From: Hyphomicrobiales bacterium | GTDB taxonomy: Bacteria; Pseudomonadota; Alphaproteobacteria; Rhizobiales; Rhizobiaceae | Direction of reading: 5' to 3' | NCBI GenBank assembly: GCA_900472485.1 | Contig: UCII01000002.1 | Location: 62,001-126,000, forward strand | Length of the DNA: 64,000 nucleotides | Part shown: piece after piece, positions 9,606-18,378 of the stretch | How positions within the stretch are numbered: position 1 is the first letter of the stretch | How the letters are laid out: each line of letters begins with the position of its first letter | Program-made: the position numbers and the translations under genes | The notes under the pieces: generated by a model | Seen by the model: the letters and a program-made list of their open reading frames with translations, nothing else | Databases searched by the model: none | Told to the model about the DNA's origin: nothing

Positions 9606-10111
9606 TTGAGTAGCCTTTCGAGTGCGATATCCACTACGAAAGTCATCCTTCCTCCATCCTGATCGGACAGCTCGATATCGGCATCGTAATTGACGGCAAG
9701 ACCAAGAAGGATCGCATGTTCGGCACGTGCGGCGTCATCGGTGATGACATGGAGATAGTTTGCAAGCGCCTGACCGTTTCCGATGCGTTCGACGATCGCC
9801 TCATATGAATTGCGTTGTTCGGCCGAGCAGGGAAAGGTCAATTCGATTCGCTCGATCAAGCCATTTCGATAGAGGCGGCAGGTAAGAGTGCCGTCGCTTT
9901 CTCTGGTATGGAATGACATCTCGAAGAGTTCATTCAGGGCTGACGAAAGCAGGTTGGCATGGCGGATGGGATCGTGGCGATCGTGACTGACCATGCGGGC
10001 CACATAAGTGGCGGACTGGTCGCAATGCGACCAGTCCGCCACGAGTGTCGCCATCTCCATCTCCAGTTCAAGCAATGGCTCGAAAGCCGCGTCCACTTGC
10101 ACCTCCTCCAT
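9602..10111 (-). CDS. Degenerate HATPase-like / partner-switch accessory protein
   Basis: A 169-residue soluble protein weakly resembling the HATPase-fold protein at 5514-6068. LLSSALNELFEMSF aligns with its N-box region and ILLGLAVNYDADIELSD with its G-box region, but the glycine-rich G-box is degraded, so ATP binding is doubtful. The chosen ATG at 10111 has a strong GAGGGGGT ribosome site. A GTG at 10159 that overlaps the upstream stop as GTGA is an alternative and would match the coupling seen elsewhere in the operon. It overlaps the STAS-methyltransferase gene by four bases. It could be a scaffold or an anti-antagonist partner; function unknown. Confidence 0.6.
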   Translation of the reverse strand: MEEVQVDAAFEPLLELEMEMATLVADWSHCDQSATYVARMVSHDRHDPIRHANLLSSALNELFEMSFHTRESDGTLTCRLYRNGLIERIELTFPCSAEQRNSYEAIVERIGNGQALANYLHVITDDAARAEHAILLGLAVNYDADIELSDQDGGRMTFVVDIALERLLN

Positions 10112-10155
10112 GGTACCCCCTCGAGAAATTCCCGAATGAAATGCGCTTCGGAAAC

Positions 10156-11859
10156 TCACGGGCTGGCGTGATATTCGTCGAATGTCGTGGCCGGCTGAGT
10201 GCGCGCACCCTGCCTTATGAAATCATCAAGCTTGTCGGCGCTGAGCGGAGGGCTGATGCTGTAGCCCTGCAGGCGATCGCAGCCTTCTTCCCGGAGCCAG
10301 GCCGCCTGCTGCTGCGTTTCGACGCCTTCTGCGGTCACCCGCATGTCCAGGCCGTGGGCGAGGCCGATCACGGAGCGCACAATGGCTTGGCTTTTACCGT
10401 CCTGTAAAAGATCTCTGATGAAGTAGCGATCGATCTTGATCGTATCGAAGGGAAAATTCTTGAGATAGCTGAGCGAGGAATATTCCGTGCCGAAGTCATC
10501 GAGGGAAATCTGGATGCCGAGCACGTTCAGCGTGTTCAGCGTGTCGAGATTGTTGATCGTCCGCTCCAGAAGCACGCCTTCGGTGATTTCCAGCTCCAGG
10601 CGATCTGCCGGAAATCCGACGATATCGAGCGTTTGAGAGACGCGATCGGTCAGGCCCGGCGTCAGGAACTCTGCCGGAGAAAGGTTGACTGCAAGCGTAT
10701 AGTGCTCCGGCCACGCTAAGGCCTCGCGGCAAGCTTCTTCCAGCATCCATTGGCCGATTTCGCGCATGAGACCGTCGGCTTCGGCCATGGGAATGAAAGC
10801 GGCCGGCGGAATGATCCCGAGGGTCGGATGCCGCCAGCGCAGCAGCGCCTCGAAACCGACCACATTGGACGGAGGTTCCACCAGCGGCTGATATTCGATG
10901 AAGAACTCGTCGCGCTGCAGCGCAACGCGCAGGCTGCGCCGCAGCAGTTCCCTTTGTTCGACCACGATCAGCATGGCCGGATCGAACGTCCGTGCCCGCC
11001 GCCGTCCCTCTTTCTTGGCGGCATACAGGGCGACATCGGCAGCCTTCATCAGCTGTTCCCCCTCGTTGCCGTCGCGTGGCGCAATTGCAATGCCGACGCT
11101 CACGCCGACGAAAAGAGAGATACCGTTGACGGTGAACGGCTTTTTGAATTCGGTAACCAGCGCGTCTGCGAGCCGTTCCGCCTCGAAGGCACGCTGCGGC
11201 CCGACCTGGATGATGGCGAATTCATCGCCAGCGAGACGGTAGACCGTTCCGCCCTGGCCGAGCGCTTCCTTGATTCTCTCGGCAGCGAGTTTCAGCACGA
11301 TGTCGCCGGCACCGTGGCCGAGCGTGTCGTTGACGGGCTTGAAATCATCAAGATCGAGCTGCATCAGCGCCGGCCCAATCTTGCCGCTCGCCGGAAGCAG
11401 TTGCGCGAGCGCCGCACTGAATTGGCGGCGATTGGGCAATCCGGTCAATGCATCATGTGTTGCCTGATGGATGAGCCTTGCTTTTTCACTGTCTTCGGAT
11501 GACAGGTTCCCATGCTGTCTTGCCCCGCTGGTTTCGACAATCAGAAGGCCTACTCGAATATATGAGACGAGAACGTTGCCTTTTCCTCGCCTCGGATCGT
11601 CGAGCGGGATCGTGCGAGGTTCACCCGTATCGATTACCTGACGAATGAGCTCGGCAAGCGCCGGTTTTGCAAGTGCCGGATAGGCCTCCCACAATGTCAC
11701 CTCGTTCTGAGGCACAAGACCGATATGCTCTTTGAATCTCTTGGAGGAATCGAGCAGCTTGAGATCGAGATCCCAAAGCGAAACCACCGCCTCTAAACCG
11801 CTGTCGGATTCGGACTCATATGGAGTTTGCTGCGACCGATCCACTCGGTTCTCAGGCAT
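10156..11859 (-). CDS. GGDEF-EAL cyclic-di-GMP enzyme with N-terminal PAS-like region
   Basis: A 567-residue cytoplasmic protein that heads the operon. Residues about 20-115 look like a PAS-type sensor (WDLDLKLLDSSKRF). A GGDEF domain follows from HDALTGLPNRR, with the active-site loop read as AGDEF rather than GGDEF. The EAL domain is intact to the eye: FEALLRW, DDFGTEYSSLSYL and AEGVET are all present, so phosphodiesterase activity is likely. Diguanylate cyclase activity is possible but uncertain because of the Gly-to-Ala change, and no RxxD inhibitory site was noticed before the loop. No membrane segment. A GGGGAGGAC ribosome site lies upstream of the start. In the Sia system the STAS protein binds the GGDEF enzyme; here one or both c-di-GMP activities could be controlled in the same way. 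Confidence 0.87.
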   Translation of the reverse strand: MPENRVDRSQQTPYESESDSGLEAVVSLWDLDLKLLDSSKRFKEHIGLVPQNEVTLWEAYPALAKPALAELIRQVIDTGEPRTIPLDDPRRGKGNVLVSYIRVGLLIVETSGARQHGNLSSEDSEKARLIHQATHDALTGLPNRRQFSAALAQLLPASGKIGPALMQLDLDDFKPVNDTLGHGAGDIVLKLAAERIKEALGQGGTVYRLAGDEFAIIQVGPQRAFEAERLADALVTEFKKPFTVNGISLFVGVSVGIAIAPRDGNEGEQLMKAADVALYAAKKEGRRRARTFDPAMLIVVEQRELLRRSLRVALQRDEFFIEYQPLVEPPSNVVGFEALLRWRHPTLGIIPPAAFIPMAEADGLMREIGQWMLEEACREALAWPEHYTLAVNLSPAEFLTPGLTDRVSQTLDIVGFPADRLELEITEGVLLERTINNLDTLNTLNVLGIQISLDDFGTEYSSLSYLKNFPFDTIKIDRYFIRDLLQDGKSQAIVRSVIGLAHGLDMRVTAEGVETQQQAAWLREEGCDRLQGYSISPPLSADKLDDFIRQGARTQPATTFDEYHASP

Positions 11860-12252
11860 ATGGCCTCGTCCTCCCCAAGCCGGCCATACAAAATCCGGCC
11901 ATTGTCCAGTTTGAGCTGGTCCGTTCGCATCGGAGCATTGCGCGTCAACAACCGCAGTCTCATCGCGCGTGGGCGCAAGTCATAACTTACCAGAACGCGA
12001 CAGCCGCTTTAAGTGAATATATTACGAGATCTTCATATTTAGCAATGATTGCTAAGAGATATGCAGATTAAATCGACGGCGGCGACATTGTCTGTGTGCA
12101 TTCCGGGCGCTAGAAGATTGTATTCCCGGAGTGGAGGCCGTGTGACGGTTGTAGTGATTCCACAGGGTGGTTTCGATTGCTCCATGGTCGATTCGTGGAG
12201 CGTGCCCGCCCTTTGTGCTTCTTTTCTGATCGGTGGTCGCTGTCCGCAGCTT
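11860..12252. promoter_or_regulatory. Regulatory region upstream of the six-gene signalling operon
   Basis: About 390 bp between the GGDEF-EAL start and the stop of the next minus-strand gene. No convincing gene was seen. It is the only place for a promoter of the signalling operon. Bases 12000-12060 are AT-rich and contain a perfect palindrome, listed separately. Confidence 0.5.
12039..12055. promoter_or_regulatory. Perfect 17-bp palindrome, candidate operator
   Basis: TTAGCAATGATTGCTAA is an 8+1+8 perfect inverted repeat. It lies about 180 bp upstream of the GGDEF-EAL start in AT-rich DNA. The size and symmetry suit a dimeric repressor or activator site. No T-tract follows, so a terminator is less likely. 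I saw no second copy in the window. Confidence 0.45.
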
Positions 12253-13440
12253 CTACTGAAGTGTCCTGCTTTGCGGTTCCATCGCAAGCATCGGCAATTG
12301 CGCTTCGCGACCTCCTTGAACGGCAGGGTGGCTGCGAAGCCTTGCGGCCTTGCGGATCAGCAGCTCCTCATTGATGATCGCTTGCATGCTCGCGGTGAAT
12401 TTTCGCGGACTGAACTGTTCAGCATGTGCTTGTAGTGTTTCCGGGTGAAAGCGGTGCTGCATGGCCTCGAAATCGATCACGGCTTTGATCAGAGCATCGA
12501 CGGACTGCTGGTCGAAGAGGATGCCGGTCACTCCCGGCGCGACCGTTTCCAGCGCGCCGCCACTTCCGTAAGCGATAACGGGCCGCCCGCTGGCCATCGC
12601 TTCCACCGGAACCATGCCAAAGTCCTCCTCGCCGGGAAAGATCAGCGCACGGCAGCGCGCAAGCTTTTCCTTCAATATTGGAAACGGGGCACGGCCGAGA
12701 AAAGTGATCGAGGGACCGGCGATGCGTTTGAGCCCCTCCGCTTCGCTGCCTTCCCCGATGACGACCAGCTGGCGATTCATCCGGGTAAAAGCCTTCACCG
12801 CCAGATCGATCCGCTTGTAGGGAACCAGCTGGCCGGCGCAGAGATAAAAATCCTCGGTCGATGGCGCCGGCATGAAATCATCGACATTGACGGGGGGATA
12901 GACCACGGTCGCGGGCCGTCGATAATATTTGCCGATGCGGTCGCAGACATGATGCGAGTTGGCGACGAAGCGATCGACCCGCATGCTCGTATTGACGTCC
13001 CAGGAGCGTAGCATCGGCGCCAGCATGGGCAATAGGAGGCGGGATGCGAGGCCCGCATGGGATCGATAGAAATGATAGTGATCCCAAAGATAGCGCATGG
13101 GAGAATGGCAATAGCAGACATGCGTTGCCCCCGGTGGCGGGATGATGCCCTTGGCCGGGCCTGATTCGCTGGAAATGATCAGATCGTAGCCGGTAAGGTC
13201 GAAGCTCTCCAATGCGAAGGGCATCAGCGGCAAGAGCGATTGGTAGGTCTTGGCGGCACCCGGAATCCGCTGGAGGAAGGAGGTGAAAATCTTGTGTCTG
13301 CGGATCTTCTCAGAGACACGGCTTTCATCATAGACGAGAGTGAAGATATCGGCGTCCGGATACATGTCACAGAGAGCCTCGACCACTTTTTCTCCGCCCC
13401 GCATCGACACCAGCCAATAATGCACGATCGCTACCCGCAT
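12253..13440 (-). CDS. Glycosyltransferase family 4
   Basis: A 395-residue GT-B glycosyltransferase. The chosen start gives MRVAIVHYWLVSMRGGEKV, where the glycine-rich donor/acceptor loop follows the first strand, and has a good GGAGGG ribosome site at 13449-13454. The donor-binding C-terminal half shows the GT4 EX7E region in FPGEEDFGMVPVEAMASGRPV. The CHSPMRYLWDHY stretch is common to a subgroup found in rhizobial and other polysaccharide loci. It is transcribed away from the OPX gene at 13698 and shares a 257-bp divergent promoter region. It probably adds one sugar to the lipid-linked repeat unit; donor unknown. Confidence 0.85.
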   Translation of the reverse strand: MRVAIVHYWLVSMRGGEKVVEALCDMYPDADIFTLVYDESRVSEKIRRHKIFTSFLQRIPGAAKTYQSLLPLMPFALESFDLTGYDLIISSESGPAKGIIPPPGATHVCYCHSPMRYLWDHYHFYRSHAGLASRLLLPMLAPMLRSWDVNTSMRVDRFVANSHHVCDRIGKYYRRPATVVYPPVNVDDFMPAPSTEDFYLCAGQLVPYKRIDLAVKAFTRMNRQLVVIGEGSEAEGLKRIAGPSITFLGRAPFPILKEKLARCRALIFPGEEDFGMVPVEAMASGRPVIAYGSGGALETVAPGVTGILFDQQSVDALIKAVIDFEAMQHRFHPETLQAHAEQFSPRKFTASMQAIINEELLIRKAARLRSHPAVQGGREAQLPMLAMEPQSRTLQ

Positions 13441-13697
13441 TGCTCTTCCCTCCATGGGTCGAAACAACATTGGGCAGCCGGCAACTTTTGCGACAGGGCC
13501 TACATCGGTTCACTACGGCATACAAATGGCCGAAGGGAGTAACCAAAAGATTTAGCCGCCGGCGTGTGCCTGCACACAAGGATGTGCCCACCCGACCAAG
13601 AGACGACAGCTTCGGCTACCTCCCTGCCAGAAATGATAAGCCCTGTTGCTTCGGTAGGGGATTTACACGTTATGCGTTCAGCTGCTGATCTCGCTGT
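13441..13697. promoter_or_regulatory. Divergent promoter region between GT4 and OPX export gene
   Basis: This gap of 257 bp separates oppositely oriented polysaccharide genes, so it should carry promoters for both. No clear operator palindrome was seen by eye and no gene is supported. Confidence 0.4.
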
Positions 13698-15086
13698 ATG
13701 GCGTCTTTCCACGTGATGGCGCAAGCGATCAAGAAAGCGAGATTTCAGCTCATGTCCAGAGTGTGCGCTTCAGCTTACCATTCCATCTCCAGGCCGTCTC
13801 GGCTCATGGCACCCTGGTTGTTGGCGTTGCTTCTTTCCGGCGCGGTTATGCTCGGCATAGCGAATGCCGCGAGCAATGTCTATCGCGTCGGGCCTCAGGC
13901 GCGGATCAAGGTCGCCATCGTCGAATGGATCGCTGCAACCGGCGAATACAAGGAATGGACGGCGCTAAACGGCGAGTATGTCATATCGCAATCGGGTTCG
14001 ATCTCAATTCCGATGATCGGAGAAATGCAGGTCGGCGATAAGACCGTCGAAGACATCAGTGCCGATATCGGCGAGAAGCTGAAGCAGATCACCGGTCTGG
14101 CACTGGCACCGACTGCTTCGGTCGAGGTCGTCAAATATCCGATGATCTACGTGTCCGGCGCTGTCGAAAAGCCGAGCGAGCTGGAATTCAGGCCTGGCCT
14201 GACGGTGAAGCAGGCGATTGCCATGGCGGGCGGGCGCGAGCGCCGGTCCAGTCAGACCGGCGACTACTCGGAGGCGCAGCAGGTCAGCTATGCCGGCGAG
14301 ATCAGCCGGATGGAGCTGCAGCTGAAACAGCTCGGCGCCCGACGGGCTCGACTGACGGCCGAACTCAACGATCAGCCGGCGATCGCATTTCCGCCGGAGA
14401 TAAAGGCCGCTCCCGAAGGATCAGCCGTCTGGCAGATCATGACGAGCGAAGTCGATCTGTTCAATGCCAGGGCGGATGCCTTGCGTCAGCAACTCGCTGC
14501 GGCGGCGGATCTGGAAGTGCTGTTGCGCAACGAAATCAACATCCTCGATGAGAAAATGTCGTCGCAGGACGAGCAGGTGAAGATCGCGCAGGACGAGTTG
14601 AGCGATATTTCCAAACTGGTCGACACGAAAATCCTGACCACCTCGCGAAAGACCTCGCTGGAGCGGATCGTCGCCGAGATGCAGGCAGGCAAGCTGGATC
14701 TTGTCGTTGCTTCGATGCAGGCAAAGCAGAAGCTGAGCGAGACCGAGCGCGACGCGCTCAATCTCAAGGGTCAACGCAAGACCGATGCCGGCCAACTGCT
14801 GCAGACTACCGAGACGGAAATCGAGGATACGAAATTAAAACGAAACACGACGCTGCAACTGCTGCAGCTTTCAGGTGCTTCGCTTTCGAGAAGTCAGAGC
14901 ATGAAGGCGCTCGATCTTCAGCCGATGGAATACTGGATCACCCGCAATGGCGACGAGGCCAATGCGATCAAGGCATCGGAAGCGACTGCGCTGCAGCCGG
15001 GGGATGTTCTGGATGTGCGCTACAACATTTCCGGAAGCCTGGACGGCACAGCGCTTTCGTCTGCCGATACCGGCCAGTCTCAATAG
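13698..15086 (+). CDS. Polysaccharide export protein, OPX/Wza-like (ExoF type)
   Basis: A 462-residue exported protein. A hydrophobic signal segment at about residues 36-56 (WLLALLLSGAVMLGIANA) is followed by the polysaccharide-export domain YRVGPQARIKVAIVEW and the strand ISIPMIGEMQVG. An SLBB-like part follows (VYVSGAVEKPSELEF-like residues near 152-167), then a long coiled coil to about residue 400. This layout matches rhizobial ExoF rather than E. coli Wza, and there is no lipobox. It should form or link to the outer-membrane exit channel with the Wzz-like protein encoded next. The start is uncertain: Met codons at 13716, 13752 and 13806 are possible, and none has an outstanding ribosome site. 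Confidence 0.85.
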   Translation: MASFHVMAQAIKKARFQLMSRVCASAYHSISRPSRLMAPWLLALLLSGAVMLGIANAASNVYRVGPQARIKVAIVEWIAATGEYKEWTALNGEYVISQSGSISIPMIGEMQVGDKTVEDISADIGEKLKQITGLALAPTASVEVVKYPMIYVSGAVEKPSELEFRPGLTVKQAIAMAGGRERRSSQTGDYSEAQQVSYAGEISRMELQLKQLGARRARLTAELNDQPAIAFPPEIKAAPEGSAVWQIMTSEVDLFNARADALRQQLAAAADLEVLLRNEINILDEKMSSQDEQVKIAQDELSDISKLVDTKILTTSRKTSLERIVAEMQAGKLDLVVASMQAKQKLSETERDALNLKGQRKTDAGQLLQTTETEIEDTKLKRNTTLQLLQLSGASLSRSQSMKALDLQPMEYWITRNGDEANAIKASEATALQPGDVLDVRYNISGSLDGTALSSADTGQSQ

Positions 15087-15116
15087 TGGATAAGTGAGCA
15101 ATGTGGGGCGACAATC

Positions 15117-18100
15117 ATGGCAATTCACGAGATCCGTAAGGGCTTGCGCAGCATTCCTTCGAGCGCCAAAGGTACAGGGGGCAGCGAATATATCTCCTTT
15201 CGTGACGTGTGGCGTTTCCTGCAGCGCCACTGGATGATCTTCGCACTGTTTACGGGAGCAGGTCTCGGCATCGGCGGCTTCTATATGGCGACGACCCAGC
15301 CGGTCTATTTGGCGACCACGCGGCTCGTCATGGATCCCGACCAGGGGCGCATCGTCTCGCAGGATGCCTTCACCGGAACGGTCATCATCGAGGCGGCGGA
15401 AATTGCGAGCCAGGTTGAGATCGTCAAATCCGAGGCGATTGCGCGCGCGGTCGTGCAGAAACTCAATCTCACAGAAGATCCGGAGATTGTAGGCGGCATG
15501 TCCTGGCAGGCTACGCTGCATGACAAGCTGCGTGCAATCTTCAGTTTTTTCAAGCATGGCGATGATGGCAGCGCGAAAGCGGAAACCACAGAAGATGACC
15601 TCATGCGCCGCACCATGGCCTCCTTCCTCTCCAGGGTCGAGGTTACGCGCGTTGGCCAGTCCTACATCCTTGAGATCGGATATAGTTCCGTCGACCCGCA
15701 AAAGGCGGCTCTGGCGGCGAATGCGATCGCAGAGGCCTATATCAGCACCGGCCTGTCGGAAAGGGCTTCCGCAGCGCAAAGTGGTGCCAGATGGCTGGAG
15801 ACACGTTTGATCGAAGTCGGACGGCAGGCTCGCGAAGCAGCGATGAACGTCGAGGAGTTCCGTGCCAAAAACGGCATCATGGAGATCAGCACGTCGTCCT
15901 CCCTCGATCAGCAGCAACTATCGGAGATCAGCAGTCAGGCGGTTGCAGCCAAGGCACAAACGGCGGCAGAATCGGCCAAGCTTGCGACGCTCAACCAACT
16001 GATGTCAGGGGGTAAGGTCGAAGGCGACGTCGACGAGACGATGAACAATCCGCGCATACAGAAATTGCAGGAGGATCTCGGAGCTGCGACAATCAAATTG
16101 AACAATCTTACCGGCAGATATGATGCCGATAATCCAGCCATCATTGCCGCGCAGCAGGAAATCGCTCGAATAAAGGGAGATATGCGCAAGGAATTCGAGC
16201 GTATCCAGGCAGTCTACAAGGTAAATCTCGAAGTCGCCCAAACCCGCGAAAAGCTGCTCAGCGACGAATTGGCGTCGCTCAAAGACGCCGGAACGGACAA
16301 GAATCTGGCAAGGGTGGAGCTGTCGGAGATGGAAAGCCGCGCCACCACATACCGGCGGATGTATGAAAGCATCCTGCAGCAGCTGATTGGCGCACTGCAA
16401 AAGGAATCGTTTCCGCTTGGCAATGTTCGTGTTGTGACGGCGGCCGCCGTGCCGCTGGCAAAGACCTGGCCGAAGTCCTCCTTCGTCCTGCCGTTCACGG
16501 CCATGCTCGGCCTTGCAGCCGGTGTCATGGCAGCGCTTTTGCGGGATGGCCTGGATCGCCGCGTCAGCTCCAGTGAAAAGCTGCGGCGGGAATTGGGAAT
16601 CAGCTCTCTCGGCCACGTGCCCGTCTACATGAGCCCGTCCTTCCTGCCGGGAAGCATGGCCGCCGCCAACGCCGGCTGGCGACGAACGATGCTGCCGTTG
16701 AGATCCGTGCTCGATACGCCCTATTCGCAATTTTCTGAAGCCTTGCGTGGTGTTAAGCACTCGATCGATTCCGCTTTTCCGCCGAACGCACCCATGGTGA
16801 TCGGCATCACCTCTGTCGGTACCGGCGAAGGCAAGACGACGATCGCAACCAATCTCGCACAGCTCTACCAGCATGAAGGTGCATCCGTTGTGCTCGTCGA
16901 CGCCGATTTTCTCAATGCGAGACTGAGCTGCGTGGTGACCGAAGCCGGCACGGATTTCGGCATGGAGGCATTGAGCATCACCGATGTGCCGCGCCGCTAT
17001 GCTGTCGCCCATGAAGGCGGCCTGCTTGTCGCGAAGGCCGAGCATGAGCCCGAGGCGGAGGTCATGCAGGCCCATGGCGGTGTCCCGGTCGTCACCGTCG
17101 ACGAGACCGAAAAATCCGTGACCGCTTTTCAGCGCTATGGGCACCTGCCCGCGCTGAAGGCCGAGATCGACTTGTTGCGCCGGCGATACAAGGTCGTCAT
17201 CGTCGATATGTCTGCTTTCGAGGATTCTGCCGATACCCGCGTCATCTGCACCTATCTCGAGGGCATTGTCGTCGTCGTCGGGCAGACGAACAAGATGACG
17301 GTGGAGAGACTGTCGGACGCGCTGGCAAGCTTCGGCACGACAACGATCAATATCCTCGGCATCATCGCCAATCGCAGCCATGAGAGGCGCCACCACCAGA
17401 ATAATCGCCTTTGGCGCCGCAGGCAGGATCGTCGCCACGTGCGTGCATCCGCAAGGCGGCTGACCGGCAGCGTAACGGGTCGCCCCTTGAAGATTACGCT
17501 TGGTATCGCAAGTTCCGGCCGCCGCGATATCCTGTCGTCCATCCTCCCCCATGTTGCCAGCCAAACCCGGAAGCCGGACGAGATCGTCGTCTGCCTTTCC
17601 TCGCCGGAAGACATCGATCCGAGTTGCCTCAGAAATCTCGACATTCCGGTGCGGGTGCTTATCAGCGAACGCGGGCTCTGCCGTCAGCGCAATCGCATCC
17701 TCGACAGCGTTCAGGACGCGGATATCGTCCTTTTCCTCGATGATGATTTTCTGATGACGCCTGCCTATATCGAGGAAACGGAACGGCTGTTTCAGCTGCA
17801 GCCGGATGTTGCCCTGTGCACCGGCACCGTCTTGGCCGATGGCATTACCGGGCCGGGCATATCCGTTCGTGATGGCTTACGCCTGGTCGGTGCGAGCCGC
17901 AGGCGCCGCTCCGAGCCCTCGATGCAAATCCGATCTGTTTACAATGCCTATGGCTGCAACATGGCGATCCGCATGGCCATCGTCAAAGCGGCGGCCCTGC
18001 GTTTCGACGAGAACCTGCCCTTCTATGGTTGGCTCGAGGATGTCGATTTCAGCAGGCTCGTGGCCCATTATGGCCAGGTCGTCAGCGTCAAGCAGCTCGA

Positions 18101-18374
18101 AGGCGTTCATCTCGGCACGAAAGGTGGCCGATCGGGCGGTGTGCGTCTCGGCTATTCGCAAATAGCCAACCCGCTGTATCTCATGCGCAAGCGCACGATG
18201 AGCGTGCCGCAGGCAACGTTGCAGGTCGGCCGCAATCTTGCAGCCAACCTCGTCAAGGTCTGGCGGCCTGAGCCTTGGGTTGACCGCAAGGGCCGCCTCA
18301 AGGGCAATGTCATCGCGCTTCGTGATCTGCTCAAGGGCAGGCTGGCGCCGCAGAACATCGAAGCGCTGGAATAG
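15117..18374 (+). CDS. Wzz/BY-kinase-like chain-length protein fused to a GT2 glycosyltransferase
   Basis: A 1085-residue fusion. Residues about 25-480 are a Wzz co-polymerase with membrane segments near 37-58 and 455-478 and a periplasmic coiled coil. A P-loop ATPase follows: GTGEGKTT (about 565-572) is Walker A, VVLVDADF is Walker A' and VIVDMSAF is Walker B-like. The C-terminal tyrosine cluster of true BY-kinases is missing; instead an Arg-rich tail (about 755-785) runs straight into a GT2 domain from about 790. That domain has LFLDDDF (donor-metal acidic motif, near 873) and WLEDVDF (catalytic acid-base region). ExoP proteins are normally about 750-790 residues and end before this point. 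The fusion may be real or may hide a frameshift near 17380-17480. Neighbours are the OPX and GT4 genes. Confidence 0.82.
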   Translation: MAIHEIRKGLRSIPSSAKGTGGSEYISFRDVWRFLQRHWMIFALFTGAGLGIGGFYMATTQPVYLATTRLVMDPDQGRIVSQDAFTGTVIIEAAEIASQVEIVKSEAIARAVVQKLNLTEDPEIVGGMSWQATLHDKLRAIFSFFKHGDDGSAKAETTEDDLMRRTMASFLSRVEVTRVGQSYILEIGYSSVDPQKAALAANAIAEAYISTGLSERASAAQSGARWLETRLIEVGRQAREAAMNVEEFRAKNGIMEISTSSSLDQQQLSEISSQAVAAKAQTAAESAKLATLNQLMSGGKVEGDVDETMNNPRIQKLQEDLGAATIKLNNLTGRYDADNPAIIAAQQEIARIKGDMRKEFERIQAVYKVNLEVAQTREKLLSDELASLKDAGTDKNLARVELSEMESRATTYRRMYESILQQLIGALQKESFPLGNVRVVTAAAVPLAKTWPKSSFVLPFTAMLGLAAGVMAALLRDGLDRRVSSSEKLRRELGISSLGHVPVYMSPSFLPGSMAAANAGWRRTMLPLRSVLDTPYSQFSEALRGVKHSIDSAFPPNAPMVIGITSVGTGEGKTTIATNLAQLYQHEGASVVLVDADFLNARLSCVVTEAGTDFGMEALSITDVPRRYAVAHEGGLLVAKAEHEPEAEVMQAHGGVPVVTVDETEKSVTAFQRYGHLPALKAEIDLLRRRYKVVIVDMSAFEDSADTRVICTYLEGIVVVVGQTNKMTVERLSDALASFGTTTINILGIIANRSHERRHHQNNRLWRRRQDRRHVRASARRLTGSVTGRPLKITLGIASSGRRDILSSILPHVASQTRKPDEIVVCLSSPEDIDPSCLRNLDIPVRVLISERGLCRQRNRILDSVQDADIVLFLDDDFLMTPAYIEETERLFQLQPDVALCTGTVLADGITGPGISVRDGLRLVGASRRRRSEPSMQIRSVYNAYGCNMAIRMAIVKAAALRFDENLPFYGWLEDVDFSRLVAHYGQVVSVKQLEGVHLGTKGGRSGGVRLGYSQIANPLYLMRKRTMSVPQATLQVGRNLAANLVKVWRPEPWVDRKGRLKGNVIALRDLLKGRLAPQNIEALE

Positions 18375-18378
18375 TCCG

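Noticed and set aside
14871-15917. Minus-strand frame of 348 residues opposite the OPX and Wzz genes
   Set aside because: It spans two real plus-strand genes and their gap and shows no family pattern.
16005-17564. Minus-strand frame of 519 residues opposite the Wzz/BY-kinase gene
   Set aside because: The opposite strand has Walker motifs and Wzz features; this one reads as antisense with Asp/His-rich composition.
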